In this document: in pieces, positions 23,216 through 34,412 of the stretch
Layout of the letters: each line of letters begins with the position of its first letter
Numbering within the stretch: the first letter of the stretch is position 1
Assembly: GCA_963675135.1 (NCBI GenBank)
Contig: OY776128.1
Span: 68,640,670 to 68,704,669 of the forward strand
Length of the DNA: 64,000 bases
Direction: 5' to 3'
Source of the DNA: Galeopsis tetrahit
Lineage: Eukaryota > Streptophyta > Magnoliopsida > Lamiales > Lamiaceae
Translations under genes and position numbers: made by a program
Notes under the pieces: model-generated
Told to the model about the DNA's origin: nothing
Seen by the model: the letters and a program-made list of their open reading frames with translations, nothing else
The model's database searches: none

Positions 23216-26200
23216 CTAATCTCTGAAAAGATTGGCCACTTTTCGAGGTAGCCCAAAATTTTGATAAACCCTTATCTCACCTTCCAAGCTTGCCGCCACA
23301 ATAACCATGCCCCATGCCGTTGCTTGGACAGTTTGACCTCCATGGCCACCTCCATTTTCAGAGAAACTCTGAGAGGACCAAGACTGAGACGGAGAAGATG
23401 CAGATATGGAAGGCGAGTCTCGGTAACTTAGAGATCCAGAAGATGAACGAAATGAGTTTGTGACACCAATTCCAGGATCTATTCGAGCAGAGTTAGAAAA
23501 ATCCTCATCCATGCCACTATCGATTCTCTCCAAACCGATGTTTTTCTTGGGCAGAGGGGGCAAATTCCTCCTGCTGCTAGCACCGATTGCTCTGTCTTCA
23601 AGTGTTGGAGAGGTTGGTGTTGGAGCAGTTGATCGTTTTGAATGCCTTCTGGAATGTATTTCTACTATTGGTGGCTCGTTTTTTAAACTACCAGGCCATG
23701 AAATTGCAACCGATACATCTTTACATTGGAAATGCTCGTGAGCTTGGACTGTGACTCTGTTTTTTTTCTTTCCACCACCTGGATTTTTGGTCTCTGCAAC
23801 CTTCCATATATAGACCTGAGAATCCTCGCTGGCGCTGATGACGTGTTTTCCATCTGGGCTAAAAGAAGCTGAAATCTGACTGCTAGTGTTTCGAAATCCT
23901 GTGGTTACATGGTGGTTAGTATAAGAAGGCACTTGATGAGTTCTGAATGAACGTTTCGTAAAAGCTCACCTCTATATTTCTGGGTGAGTTGTGGCCCGTT
24001 ATAGATTCGAATCCGAGAATCAGTGGAAGTAATGAGCACTTCAGATGGATTCCAAGGGGCAAACTGAGTAAAGATAAGTAATATAATTATTTGGCAATTT
24101 GTTGAAAGGAAGACGCTGATTCTGGAAGTCAAATTACCTGAAAACCGCTAACTTTTTTAACTTGAACTTGAGATTGGAAACCAGGAAGCTTTTTGCCTTG
24201 AGACTTTGTCTTCATCTGGATATCCAAGGTGTGTTCCAATTTGCAATCTAGGATATGTATATAAAACTCGCTCAAGATAAGGGATCATTAGTGTGAAAAT
24301 TACGCTAATAAACCTAGGAGTTGGCAGCCATTCTTACCAGCAATATTATAAAATCGGCATATGCCTCCATTAGAACCAATTATAGCACCCTTCAATATAA
24401 AAGAGAATAGAATCAGTGCAAAAACGTGTTGCTCTCCCTTTGTATTTTCTTTTTGTCATGGTACTCTTACGTCTTCTTGCATGATTTTATATGAAGCTAG
24501 TTAACTGTAAACTATGGAAGAAACATGCAATTAATCAAGGATTTCATGCAGGATTCTTTACCTGGCCATCGGGAGTGTAGCTAGCAGCAGTGACCATTTC
24601 ATGAACATCTGTCCAGTCAACAACCTGACGATCAGGTATGCTCCAAATCCGAACCTTTGCATCAAGTGATCCGCTTATAAAGTAGTTATCATCTACTGGA
24701 TTCATATGTATGCAAGTTACTGCCATATATCATAGACTCATTAGGTATGAAAATAGTATAACATTTCATACTACTTAGGGATTTTAATAATTTGAGTAAC
24801 TGCAATATAATTTGGCGCCTCACCATAGTCATTGTGTGCAAACACCTTCAAACAGCTCTTTGTTTCCAGATCCCACATCCTAACGCTCTTATCCATTGAT
24901 GATGAAAGCAGTAGCTGCACAATATCATCTGACTTTCTGTTAGTTGTTCTAAAAATCAATTCCTTTTTAGTTTTATGAAATAGGATAAAGGAGTTTATCA
25001 ATTCAGGGCTTGAAAAAGTAAAACTATCAATTAGGGGCTTGCAAGATTTTTCCTATCGATTCAGGACCTAAAAAAAAACTATCAATTAAGACTCACACAT
25101 TTTAAGACCATGTTTGACAGCTTATAATTTCTAGTTATCCAACAATATTTTTATAGATCACAATTAAAAAAAAAAAACGGAAAGATATTTTAAGTGAAAA
25201 AAATAAGAATGTGAGATCAAAAAATTAGTTATGTACTATATTAATAAATAAGGTTTTAAACTATAAGATCCAAACATGGTCTTAAACTTTGTACTTCCTA
25301 AATTGATAGTTGTGTATTTTTTAGGCCTCGGCTCGATAGGAAAAATCATTCAAGCCCCTAATTATTTGATAGTTTTACTATTTTTCATGTCTTGATTTAA
25401 CAAAATTCTGAAGATAAAGTGTAAACTAAATAATTTACTCTCTTATATAACTAGGAATCAAATAGAATAAAATGACTTGAGTCTCAAATACGTGGAAAAA
25501 ACTAAAATTGTCAGTAGCCTACCTGAGATCTCGACCACGCTAGGTCCAATACTTCGTCTTGGTGACCTTTGAAAGTGCATACTGGTTTCTCTGAAAGAGC
25601 AAAAACTGTCTCTGGCACATCTACATAATCGGGTATAGGACTCCCCTTCTTTTTGCCGTTTTTACCCTTTCTCTTCTTCTCGGATGGCATGGGTGTTAAC
25701 TCTGCAAGTGGGGAACGCTCCGATACAACACTAGCCATCGGATGAACCGGTGTGCCACCTGATACACTTAAATCATCGATTGGCCTCGTTGACATAACAT
25801 CACATTCCTGCACTTCCCACACATGAATCACCTTATCTTCTCCTGCACTTGCTAGAAATCGTGCGTTGGAGCTGAATCTAACGGTCCATATCGAACCCTC
25901 ATGAGCTTGAATTTCTTGAGACATATGCAATGCTGTAAATTCTTTGTACGATTTACCATGTTGATGAGATTTTACCCATTGGGATGGAGCCTTCATTGCT
26001 TTCGGTTCTTCGAATATGGGTTGCTCGAGGTCTTTGTGCGAGAAGCTCTTTGAACTTCCTACTCCCTTGATATTCTTTAGAAATGCTGCACCCTTTCTCT
26101 TGCTATTTCTGAAACTCTTGGTAAAATTCTTCTTATGATTGAGTTTCTTCTCATCTTGAGAATTATTGGGGTTCCTTCGGCGCATCAACTCCTTCACGGC

Positions 26201-27115
26201 AGGTGAATATCCTACCGACTTTTCGAATTCATCCATCGTAAGCTGCTTCCCTGTCTGAACATCACTGACCTTATTCCCCATTCCCTTTTCATCATACTCA
26301 TTAACAATAAACTCTTTCCCTGTGTCCAAATTCTTTATCAAGAAAAATGAACTTAATTCCCCATCCGACTCTACAGATTGCAACACATTGTTGTTTGGTT
26401 TTGAACACCCGTTTCTTGCTCTTTTCGGCACTATTTTAACACCACTAGAATATTGACATACACCCGAGGATGTTCTAGTAATTTTTTGTTTCGATATGGG
26501 CCCAATCAACTCTTCTTTCCTCTGTTTTGTTTTCACCGATAAAGCTTCTATGTCGCCATCCGATCTCGACCTAACTAGCACATGAACTGCAGGTGGAGGA
26601 GGTGGGGATGCCTCATTGGTATGTTTTACACAATCGACTTTCACTACTTTCGGAGCAGGTTTACTTTCTTCGGGCTTTGCTACTATAGAGTCGGGTTCGG
26701 GATTTACTACTATAGAGTCGGGCTGGGGCGCCATATCGTGTTTTCTGGAAACGGCTCGTACAATCTTGTTACTAGCAAGCCTGAGCATGTCTTTGGTGCT
26801 AGACAGGCCCATGCCATGCAGGAGCCGTCGGCGCCGCTCCTTTATATCGCCTGGTTCGGACATCCACATATCATACGAAGCCATTACAGATGGAGGTTTT
26901 GAGCTTTTAAAGGAGGTAGAAGAGGCCATCGAAACGAAAGACATTCGACTATCCTCGAAGTCTTCTTCTTCATCCGATCCAGACGAGGCCAAATCGTGGG
27001 GGATAGCGGATGATGCTCGGTCAGAGGGCTCGAAGAATTGGTCGTCATCATCGTCTTCTCCGAGACCCTCCCAATTCATGGCAAGGGTTCTTCGATTCAT
27101 TGTTTCACATTGCAT
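23216..27115 (-). CDS. WD40-repeat protein, WDR44-like plant family
   Basis: Seven exons join in frame on the minus strand: 27,115-25,523, 24,914-24,824, 24,719-24,562, 24,389-24,338, 24,247-24,138, 24,063-23,970 and 23,898-23,216 (926 residues from the first ATG). In-frame ATGs at 27,100 and 27,079 give 921 or 914 residues and the true start is uncertain; the acidic MNWEGLGEDDDD start is plausible. The N-terminal half is disordered and acidic, with the family signature around MSEPGDIKERRRRLLHGMGL. WD repeats follow, beginning QAHEGSIWTVRFS, FKGHQDEVLDLAWS, SSMDKSVRMWDLETKSCLKV, VTCIHMNPVDDNYFISGSLD and FAPWNPSEVLITSTDSRIRI, then SASFSPDGKHVISASEDSQV. A Ser-rich tail ends at LFRD. These proteins are probable scaffolds; their precise role in plants is not known to me. 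Intron 1 carries a MITE, and the leader has a (CT)n tract. Confidence 0.92.
25003..25395. mobile_element. Fold-back MITE in intron 1 of the WD40 gene
   Basis: Two arms of roughly 140 bases are inverted copies of each other: both contain GTAAAACTATCAA, GGGGCTTG and TTTTTCCTATCGA in the same order from their ends, and both reach a TTAAGACCATGTTTG segment towards the centre. Ends are near TCAGGGCTTGAAAAA (left) and its diverged inverse (right). I could not settle a target duplication, so the superfamily is open. Confidence 0.65.
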
Positions 27116-27189
27116 ATCTTATCTGTTTCTTGCAGAATCAGATTTAGGTTATGGAAATGAAAATTGGTTTCAGGAATTTTGGTGAATCT

Positions 27190-27193
<4 letters not shown>

Positions 27194-27245
<52 letters not shown>
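27194..27245. repeat. (GA)26 microsatellite in the WD40 gene leader
   Basis: An uninterrupted dinucleotide run of about 52 bases, 80 bases upstream of the first ATG. On the coding strand it is (CT)n, as is common in plant 5' leaders, where GAGA/CT tracts can recruit BPC-type factors. Confidence 0.9.
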
Positions 27246-27247
<2 letters not shown>

Positions 27248-27777
27248 TGGAAGTGGAAGGAGGAGAGGTGGAAGGGAGGAAAAGAAGGAAGATAATTAAA
27301 TAACAGGGCGTTACATTGGTTTTAAGAATTGGCAGAGAAAAGAAACGGCCAATAATTGTCACAAATCTTAATTACACCCCTTCACGTCTATATATATATG
27401 CCCATATATTGATTGACTTGGCCTATTATACTTCAATTCAATACACAATTTGACTTTACCTATGACCTATCTACTCTTAATTTATAGCTTAGTCGTCTTC
27501 CACTCTACATTGTGTTGAACCACATCTCTTACATCCATTGCATTACTCATCTTGAGAATCTCATTTCTTGCTATAAATTATTAAGAACTAAATTGGAGTG
27601 TATTCATTCAAATAAAAATAATGCATATTTAGTTTCTCTACTTGTATTGTTTGTAATCAAATCCACGTATTCGTAAATTGTCTCCTATGCTTACATATTT
27701 ATATTTCATACATATACAGTACATTGATTTGTAAAAATTAAGAACTTATACTTCCATATTGATTCTATGTTTTGAAC

Positions 27778-27940
27778 GGATACAATAGTGTGCCCATATT
27801 ATGGCTAGATTGGCTAGGAATTTTCCTAATCCGTATACTTGGGTCGAGCTTCCATTTATTATTGAAGGCTTTTTCGAGTCGACTTGTATGTGTTAGTACA
27901 AGTCGGGTCCTAAAAAAAAAGGGATAAAATAGTGTGCCCA
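27778..27940 (+). mobile_element. Short retroposon-like insertion with 18/19-bp TSD and A-tail
   Basis: A 125-bp insert (27,797-27,921) ends in nine A's plus G and is flanked by GGATACAATAGTGTGCCCA (27,778-27,796) and the same sequence with one change (27,922-27,940). A long duplication plus an A-tail marks LINE-driven retroposition. The insert contains a perfect 9-bp inverted pair (CGACTTGTA/TACAAGTCG, 27,880-27,905). A TGGCTAG near 27,802 and a GGGTCGAGCTTCC near 27,841 loosely resemble pol III A and B boxes. Confidence 0.6.
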
Positions 27941-28088
27941 AAAATACATGCATCTTTTTCCTTCTTTTCATTTGCCATAAAGGGTTTCCTGATCTGCATT
28001 TAGTAACATGCATTTAGTAACATGTTTGGTAACTATCCCTTTAGTTTAGTGAAATCTATAAACTTTCATTTTTCGTCGAATCTTAATA

Positions 28089-28357
28089 CTCCCTCAATTA
28101 CTTTCACATTTTCCTTTTCGGGACGTTCCACAATAAATTTCACACTCTTAAAATGAAAAATATTTTATAAACTTCACCCTCACAATATTTTCAATTTTAT
28201 ACAAATGTCATTACTTTTTTTCACACATACACCAAAATCAACTCATTTATTTACTTCATACATAAATGTTTATAAAATTAACCCTCAAAATCTCCACTAA
28301 ATTCACTTTTTTTATTTTGTATTCCATTTCACATGTGAAAGAAATCATGGAGAGTGA
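28089..28357. mobile_element. Degraded Stowaway-type MITE
   Basis: It starts TA|CTCCCTCAATTAC and runs collinear with the intact element at 49,502-49,771 (CACAATAA-TTCACAC, CTTCACCCTCACAATAT, ATGTCATTAC, CAACTCATTTATTTAC). The right end (GGAGAGTGAATA) is eroded. Confidence 0.7.
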
Positions 28358-28603
28358 ATAAAAGTTATCCATTTTTTTATTTTATGTTTAGTAAACTAAT
28401 CACCTCTAATACATCTATATTTTCTGTCAATTTTTAACCTCTTAAAAGTTCACCTGGACGGTGGAATTGCAGTTTCTATCTTCTGTTAAAATTCTGGATT
28501 GTAAATAAAAATAAAAACAAAAAAAACACTCTTTCATATCAGTCCTAACAAATATTTATTTCACTTAAAACGTAGAAAGTTAAAATTCTGGGTTGTAAAA
28601 TAT

Positions 28604-29020
28604 TCAAATTTCATCGTCTTGGTTTGTTGGACTTTTCTTGGCTTTCTTGTGCCAGAAAACCAATTTATCCTCCCCCGTTGGCGTGTCAAATTGGAGTCTG
28701 CTGCGAAGCGGCGTTAACCGTGTCTCCGGTTTAGAGTAGAGAGGCCTGATTCTCTTGGGCGCCGGCGGGCACTCAGTGATCGCCGGAATTCTGTGAGCTG
28801 GAGATGTCGGCGTTGTGTATCCATCTTCTTCCTCCTCCTCTTGAAATTTAGTGTTTTGTCCTGGTTGAAACATAGGGTTATCTTGTTCATCTCCTCCTCC
28901 ACCAAGATTTTCTGAAAATTTTGGTTGAATTTCTTGAAAGAAAGCTGGATTTTCTTCTCTGCTGCATTGGAATGGGATTGGGGATTTGGTCATTTTTGCT
29001 CCGAAATTGTGTGTCAACAT
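28604..29020 (-). CDS. SIAMESE-RELATED (SMR)-like cyclin-dependent kinase inhibitor
   Basis: A single-exon ORF of 138 residues; a second in-frame ATG at 28,993 gives 129. The SMR core motif is clear: an acidic run (EEEEEDGY) followed directly by TTPTSPAHRIP and CPPAPKRIRP (about residues 66-92). SMR proteins bind cyclin-CDK complexes and block mitotic progression, often promoting endoreduplication. The rest, including a C-terminus ending KKAKKSPTNQDDEI with a basic patch that could serve nuclear import, is unlike short SMRs. The HRIP-CPPAP spacing is as in the family. A TATATAA (29,050-29,057, minus strand) lies only about 30 bases upstream of the first ATG, which would put transcription start at or very near it and so favours the ATG at 28,993. 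The subgroup cannot be assigned by eye. Confidence 0.82.
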   Translation of the reverse strand: MLTHNFGAKMTKSPIPFQCSREENPAFFQEIQPKFSENLGGGGDEQDNPMFQPGQNTKFQEEEEEDGYTTPTSPAHRIPAITECPPAPKRIRPLYSKPETRLTPLRSRLQFDTPTGEDKLVFWHKKAKKSPTNQDDEI

Positions 29021-29049
29021 GAGAGAGAGAGAAAAGAAAGATTAATGAG

Positions 29050-29057
29050 CGTTATAT
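29050..29057 (-). promoter_or_regulatory. Probable TATA box of the SMR-like gene
   Basis: Minus-strand CTATATAA lies 30 bases upstream of the first ATG at 29,020. It is preceded by no competing TATA and followed by a GA/CT-rich leader. Confidence 0.5.
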
Positions 29058-29060
29058 AGA

Positions 29061-31007
29061 AGAACTTTATTGTGGGGGGAAATTCATTAATTATCTCCTT
29101 TTAAAGGTTATTTAATTAACAAACGCTCTATCCTCTTTATAACTCTATTTGGAAGTGCAATCCTGGCGATTTATTTTTCCTATTTTATTTTAGGGTAAGG
29201 TAAATTTTTATTTCCTTGACTGAACCCAATTGTGGTATTAGACTCCCTTAATTTTTTCACTTTTGAAATTAGTCCAAATATATATATTGGCTATACGGGT
29301 AATTTTCAGATTACGTGTGACTGTAGCATTTTCCATTTAAATGATTTTTTGAAGATTTTTTTTTTTATTTACAGATAAAAAAATTTAATGGAAAATGTTA
29401 TGTCACCTGCAATAGGTATATGACTAATTTCAAAGTGAAAAATTTAAGGAAACTGAAATCAAAGTTAAATAAAGGTAGAATATGCGATAGAAGTTAAATA
29501 AAGAGATGGAATTGGTATTAAGAATTTGAGGCAGATGAAGAGATAGGGAGTTGGACAAGAGAAGAAAGAACGACTGTAGATTAATTTGTTTGAGTAAAAT
29601 CCATTAACTAAATCATTAATTTGTAGTATATTGAAAAGTATTGATGAATATTTATCGTTAATGAGTTTTTTTTTTTTTTTTGTAAAAATTGGAATTGCAT
29701 GTTATAATTGGTGTACATCAATTTGACAAAAAATTATATAATACGGTCTCATATATGAGTTATGCTTTCATCACCTATGTATTACATGATTCATGATCTC
29801 ATAATTCTATCTGAATTATATTTTTTTGTTACAAGCCTATTGTAATCCTATTTTTTCTAGCTTGGGACGGACGGGATAACTCTATGGTAGAATTAAAATC
29901 TATGAAAAACTATAAATATTTTGTTTAAAAAAATCCATGAATGTAGTTTTTTTTTTTTTTTTTTTCCTCATTATATAATTAAGTAACATATTTTAATACA
30001 AAATACCATGAATCAAAAGTATAACAACTCAATTTTCACTTGAGTTTTCTCATGCGTGTAGAACAGTAGAAGGTGTTCTTAAAATATTAAAATAAAAGTT
30101 ACCCTCCTTTTAAAAAATTAAACACTTTTTGTTTGAATGTAAATAACCATGGTTACTTTTTATGAGATTTTCAGTAGATGGTAGGGGCCAAAAAGATGTT
30201 ACAGTCAAAGTGGTTGGTAAATTTAAATACTACTGAGGACTGCAGTAAGTACCTGAAATTGAAGTATACATTTGTTTTTTACTTGGTTAAGGCATTACAT
30301 TAATTGAAATATTTTATAACATTAATTGAAATATTTTATTGCACTTTTAATTAAAATATTTTATTGCACTTTTTCTTTAATGTCATCAAGTATAGAATAC
30401 TGCCTGCTTCAGTTAATTATTTAATTGAAATATTTTGTTCCACCTTTTCTTTTATAAATAAAATAAACACCAAACTCTAGGGAAAAAGCTCAAATTGACA
30501 ATCTCAGTAGTAAAACCATTTTAAAGTTGTTCTCAACTGTAAGATTTTTTAATCTTCGATCTGAATTATTCTATTGTTGTCTAAAATGAATGATCCAAGA
30601 ACTCGTGTAACATAGAAAACAGAAAAATGATACCTATTTTAACTAATAATCCCTCTTACAAAAGAAGTTGTGAACTTGTGATAATTCATAGTACTATATT
30701 TTCTACTTAACACTCAGAAACAAAAAAAAAAAAAAGTGTTATTTTAAGACTTAATTGTGAATAAAATCACCATAATTAATATTTGTACTATTGTACTTGC
30801 ATGAGTAGCATTTAAGAAGCATACCTACATTGCAAATTCTAATTTTATTTTAAAGACAAATTTGTGTATGCTCATGTTATACAATTAGATTTTAAATTAT
30901 TTCAGTAAATACACAATTATTTAATTTGATTTTTGATCCTTCGTATTAAAACAAGTTAAAATTGTCAATTGCACCTAATTGCATAGTGTGCACTGACTTT
31001 ATTTTAA
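29061..31007. other. AT-rich intergenic region
   Basis: Homopolymer runs (for example about 29,667-29,682 and 29,948-29,965) and a short tandem of ATTAATTGAAATATTTTAT-like units (about 30,298-30,370). I see no gene, RNA or bounded element. Confidence 0.6.
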
Positions 31008-31296
31008 GGGTAAGTCTAGTGTGGACTCGAGTGTATGGTGCACTCGAGTCTAAATATCCTTTGTAAGATAGAAACGTTAAATGAATTGGGCCATGGACTA
31101 TTGGTAAGCCCATACTTGTTTTCTTATAAAGACACAGGTTCGAGTAGCGAAAAAATGATGAGACATGGCACTGAGTCCCACTAGTCAATATAAGAAAAAG
31201 GAATCGAGTGTAAAAAAAATGATGACATGGCACTCGAGTGTAAAAAAAAAAAAAAATGACATGGCACTCTGTACAGTAGACTTTGCCTTATTTTAA
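30999..31296. mobile_element. Mutator-like MITE with 9-bp TSD
   Basis: The 280-bp element (31,008-31,287) has ends GGGTAAGTCTAGTGTG and, inverted, GGCAAAGTCTACTGTA. TTATTTTAA occurs exactly at both flanks (30,999-31,007 and 31,288-31,296). The interior repeats GGCACTCGAGTGTAAAAAAA-type units (about 31,200-31,250). Confidence 0.72.
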
Positions 31297-31909
31297 ATGT
31301 TGAGTTGAAAGTATCTATTTACATAGTTTATGTGTAGACACTATACTACTACTATTGCAGTATATTCAAAATTATACACACTCTTCCTTTTTAATTGTAG
31401 CTTTTGAGGTAAATTTTATTTCAAATTAATTATCATATTTTTATTTTTTTGGTTTACTCGTATTTGTATCTCTGAAAAAAAATCATTATTATTGGAAAAT
31501 GTTTTTCTGTCACACAACTTCCCTCTCCTCCTAAAAAAAATTCTTAATTTTATATATATCGTAGAAGATTTCAAATATCGATAATTAAACAGAAACGGAG
31601 GTATCTATAAGGGCAGGCATATACTCCATAATTTAACGGTTGGAGTATTAATTAGAGCTAAATACTTCTTTTCACTATTATTTCTTTCTTGTCTCATAAA
31701 ATAATTATGAAGACGCACTTACGAGTTCATTCCACAAATACAAATCCTACTCTTGCCAATTGCCAAATGACAAAGCAATTCCTTTTATAAATAAATATTG
31801 AAAAGAAGAATCACTACAAGTCTACAATTATGGAGGATTATACTTGCCACATATTTATGGAAAATATATATTTACATTAATTGTTGAAAATTTGACTAAC
31901 ATCTAACAA
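31297..31909. other. AT-rich intergenic region
   Basis: No supported gene or element. A short low-complexity stretch lies near 31,480-31,560. Confidence 0.55.
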
Positions 31910-33926
31910 TTATATAAAAGGTTAATTACAAAAAAAATCAGGACTTTTACCGTGTTTATCAATTACAACATATCTTTTTTTTGAGATTATTACCTAATAA
32001 GTCCATTATTAGGACCCCTTAATCTAATAGAAACTCCAAGTTGGATATTTTTCTAATAGAGTCAAAATAAAGCTAAAAATCTCATTATACCCTTAATCTA
32101 ATTATTTAATCTATTTAATTATTTAAATTCCATAAAACTTGCAGTCAACATCCTAGAAATTAGTTCATGTTTTCCGTAATTAAATGACTTTCCAAATTCG
32201 ATCTCAAAAATTATTCCCTCAAATTCTTGTTACGCACCGAATCATTGTTCTGATACGAGGATGATGGAGGCCGCGAACACACCCATCTGTTTTTCATGGC
32301 GACCTATCTGTGCGGCGGCGGTCAATCTTCTTACAGTGACGAAGGGGAAACTCTTCTTCCAGCGACGGCCATGACGAAGGAGCAGCGGCACGTGCACGGT
32401 GTTCGTTACAGACGGCGGCGGGAAGTGACCTGCTTCATCTTCTCCGTGGTGGTGGCCGATTCGACGCAGACGGTGTTCGCAGTGGTGGCCGGTTCGATGA
32501 AGACGAAGCCCCGAGTGTTTCCATTTATTTTTTAACATTTGAAGCATCAAAATCGACGCCATTGTAACATACAAGTTCGAATTTGGGTAAGATTCTTCCA
32601 GATTTTTGTAGATTTTGTTTTTTAAATACATGATTTTTTAGGTCAGCTTTCAATTTTTTTGCAAAATAGTCATTCTATTTCAATCGAGTATGATATGCAA
32701 CGTAATCATCATATTTTGAATTATGCATAAAGTTATATGCAAAATAATCATCATATCTTGAATTATGTATGCATATTTGTCGTCATGTTTATATGCAAAT
32801 AATTATCATATTTTGTAATATTACATTTTGTCATTCATATATTCCTTTATATACGTATGCATATTTGTCATGTTTATATGCATTTTGTCCTTCATATATT
32901 ACCTGGTGTTATATGCATCTTGTCCTTCATAAATTTCTTCGTCACCGGAAAATGCACAGTATGTCTTCAGAATCGGTGTAATTAAATGCACAACGCTAGA
33001 ATATCAAAGCTGCACAAAATGAAACGAAATAATTGTGGTTATCTACGTTTTAGGAAAAAAATTAAAATTTGAAAAGTCCATTAAATTTAAATTTTGGAAG
33101 GTCCATAAATTTTGGAAGATCCATAATTTTGGAATGCTTGATTACAGGATTTAGTTGACTTAATTATTTAAATTAATAATTTTGAATTTTTTCAAATTAA
33201 TAAAAGGGCAAAAATGTCTTAGAAATTTCAATTTGAATCAATTAGATAAAAAAAATCCTCTAGATTCTATTAGAGAAAAACATAGAGTGAAATGATTCTA
33301 TTAGAAATTAACCCCTTTTTTTTCATTGCAATTCGATGCATTTATTTATTTTTTGGCAACACATGAATGATGTATATATCTAAGCCGCATTAAGGTTCTA
33401 CACAAATGCCTACGTAGATATCATGACCGATGAATACAATATTTTTGATCTTATTTCTTTTATTTTAAAAACGTTTTAAAATAAAAACTATATACAAAAT
33501 TTCATATTATTTTTTTGTTAATTGTATCCTATTCTTTTGAGTTTTGTGGGAAATGATAATAATTAAATTGATTTATAATTTATTTTTAAAATAATTTTGT
33601 TAGTATTGTTTTTAGTTTAAAACGATTTTTTTAGTATTATTTTTAGTTAAAAACATTTTAAAATTAAAAAAATAAATTATTCACAATTCGTGACATCTAT
33701 GTGTGGCACCTCAACAACTCTGACAATCATATGATTTAATTGTTGTCAGAAAATTGACAAATGCATTGAATTGTAAAACTTTAATTGTTGTCAGAAAATT
33801 GACAAATGCATTGAATTGTAAAACTTAAAAGGGTGGTGTATCAAATTGCAAAGAAAAAAAGATGTGTTGTAATTGATAAAAACTGTAAAGGTCCTGATTT
33901 CTTTTATAATTAACCCTTATTTAAAA
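31910..33926. mobile_element. Large Mutator-like element, with a second element nested inside
   Basis: The ends at about 31,920 and 33,916 are inverted copies over roughly 60 bases (GGTTAATTA-AAAA, ATCAGGAC, TTATCAATTACAACA). The flanks TTATATAAAA (31,910-31,919) and TTATTTAAAA (33,917-33,926) differ at one base, fitting a 10-bp target duplication. Near the right end a 54-bp segment containing TTGTTGTCAGAAAATTGACA is duplicated in tandem (about 33,738-33,830). No transposase is visible. Confidence 0.65.
32015..33317. mobile_element. Inner non-autonomous element with GC-rich captured-looking block (limits approximate)
   Basis: The left side (CCCCTTAATCTAATAGAAAC...TTTTTCTAATAGAGTC) and the inverted right side (GGGGTTAATTTCTAATAGAATC...TTTCTCTAATAGAATC) match, which bounds an element inside the larger one. 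The centre (about 32,255-32,540) is GC-rich and open on both strands (79 and 129 codons), unlike its surroundings. I recognise no domain, so it is either captured gene sequence or a TE-specific block. Confidence 0.5.
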
Positions 33927-34277
33927 CATATATGTTTGTCGGGCTGACCCTAGATCTATAGAGTCAGTCCACCGCGAGCTAAATGATTTAGGATCTTAAT
34001 CAATTATTTTTAATATATTTTACCATAGTTGAGATTTAACTCTAACTCTATGGGTCCACTAGTTAAACGGATCACTAAAAAGATAATTATTTAAAAAAAA
34101 AATGGGTTGGGAGTGGGCTTGTCTGTTTAGCTGGTGAGCTAAACATAATAAAATTTCGGATTTGATGATGATAAAAATAATAAAATTAAAATTAAAAAAT
34201 AAAGTAAGAATATAATAATTCACCGAATTACAGATTTTATTTTATTTCCCCTTAAAACACTTTTAACTTATTTAAAA
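33927..34277. other. Upstream region of the pectin acetylesterase gene
   Basis: AT-rich, with no obvious consensus TATA box. The transcribed leader probably begins in the last 100 bases, as the sequence turns GC-richer near 34,275. Confidence 0.45.
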
Positions 34278-34385
34278 ATGGAGTCGTCCGTCGTGGTGGT
34301 AGTACCTGAAGGTACAACCTCCGTAGCCACCAAACTCCGGCGATTTTCCGATCGAAATTCATTTCCAGCAATTGGCGTTAATTAA
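34278..34385 (+). CDS. Possible upstream ORF in the pectin acetylesterase leader
   Basis: ATG at 34,278 opens a 35-codon frame ending in TAA at 34,383-34,385, only 27 bases before the main ATG. It encodes MESSVVVVVPEG at its start and is basic in the middle. If transcription starts upstream of it, it could lower translation of the main frame; nothing here shows where transcription starts. Confidence 0.35.
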   Translation: MESSVVVVVPEGTTSVATKLRRFSDRNSFPAIGVN

Positions 34386-34412
34386 TATCAGTTTCTCACT
34401 TCCGTCAATCCA

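Larger units (their letters stand above)
27246..28603. other. Spacer between the WD40 gene and the SMR-like gene
   Basis: It holds the WD40 promoter side, a 125-bp retroposon-like insertion (27,797-27,921) and a degraded Stowaway-type MITE (28,089-28,357). No frame or splice pattern supports another gene. Confidence 0.6.
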
